A stretch of DNA of 6,407 bases from Deltaproteobacteria bacterium (GTDB lineage: Bacteria > Myxococcota_A > JAADFL01), in contig JAADFL010000064.1 of NCBI GenBank assembly GCA_013152945.1, positions 1 to 6,407 of the forward strand, read 5' to 3'. The notes under the pieces were generated by a model that was given only the letters and a program-made list of their open reading frames with translations, made no database searches and was not told the DNA's origin. A program made the position numbers and the translations under genes. Within the stretch, counting starts at the first letter, position 1. Each line of letters opens with the position of its first letter. Positions 6,369 through 6,407 of the stretch are shown piece after piece.

Positions 6369-6397
6369 TGTCTAACAGGAGAAAAATAACATGTCAA
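6369..6397 (-). promoter_or_regulatory. Sigma70-type promoter of the riboswitch-controlled operon
   Basis: A perfect -35 box TTGACA (6397-6392) is separated by exactly 17 bases from TAGACA (6374-6369), a weak -10 match (3 of 6). The predicted transcript start, near 6362, falls about ten bases before the riboswitch P1 stem, the expected spacing. No activator or operator site can be judged because the window ends ten bases upstream. Confidence 0.6.
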
Positions 6398-6407
6398 GGT
6401 GAAACGG

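Noticed and set aside
1-6407. CRISPR array, tRNA, rRNA, or phage/mobile genes
   Set aside because: No regularly spaced direct repeats, tRNA-like cloverleaf, rRNA-like segment or transposase/integrase motifs were found on reading either strand.

Overview
The window looks like chromosomal DNA of a Gram-negative bacterium, most plausibly a delta-proteobacterial-type lineage (Desulfobacterota or Myxococcota in the broad sense). This rests on an outer-membrane TonB-dependent receptor, two exported surface proteins of types I associate with such genomes, and moderate base composition. The taxonomic guess is inference; no rRNA or marker gene is present.

Layout. Positions 1-283 are a non-coding, partly AT-rich leader with inverted repeats and a cluster of TGTC/GACA half-sites. 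Positions 284-1657 (+) encode an FAD-dependent oxidoreductase of the geranylgeranyl-reductase/FixC-like type, starting at GTG. From 6397 down to 1658 the minus strand carries one apparent operon: a sigma70-type promoter (TTGACA, 17 bp, TAGACA), a cobalamin (vitamin B12) riboswitch (about 6205-6352, with an expression platform reaching the first start codon), a probable surface lipoprotein (6163-5111), a YncE-like beta-propeller exported protein (5076-3826) and a TonB-dependent receptor (3829-1658). The last two genes overlap by four bases (ATGA). The receptor and the FAD enzyme converge with directly abutting stop codons (TGATCA at 1655-1660).

How the genes fit together. The riboswitch identifies the ligand: the operon should be on when B12 is scarce and off when adenosylcobalamin or a related corrinoid is abundant. 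The receptor is therefore best read as a BtuB-type corrinoid importer of the outer membrane. The propeller and the lipoprotein are accessory proteins that probably help capture or deliver corrinoid at the cell surface. This parallels the BtuB-BtuG-BtuH logic known from Bacteroides, in a genome that does not look like Bacteroides. No inner-membrane BtuCDF transporter or TonB/ExbBD lies in the window.

Points of most interest are the three-component B12-capture cassette with its unstudied first-gene lipoprotein, a probable translational riboswitch platform, an A10 homopolymer early in the receptor gene, and the zero-gap convergent gene ends.
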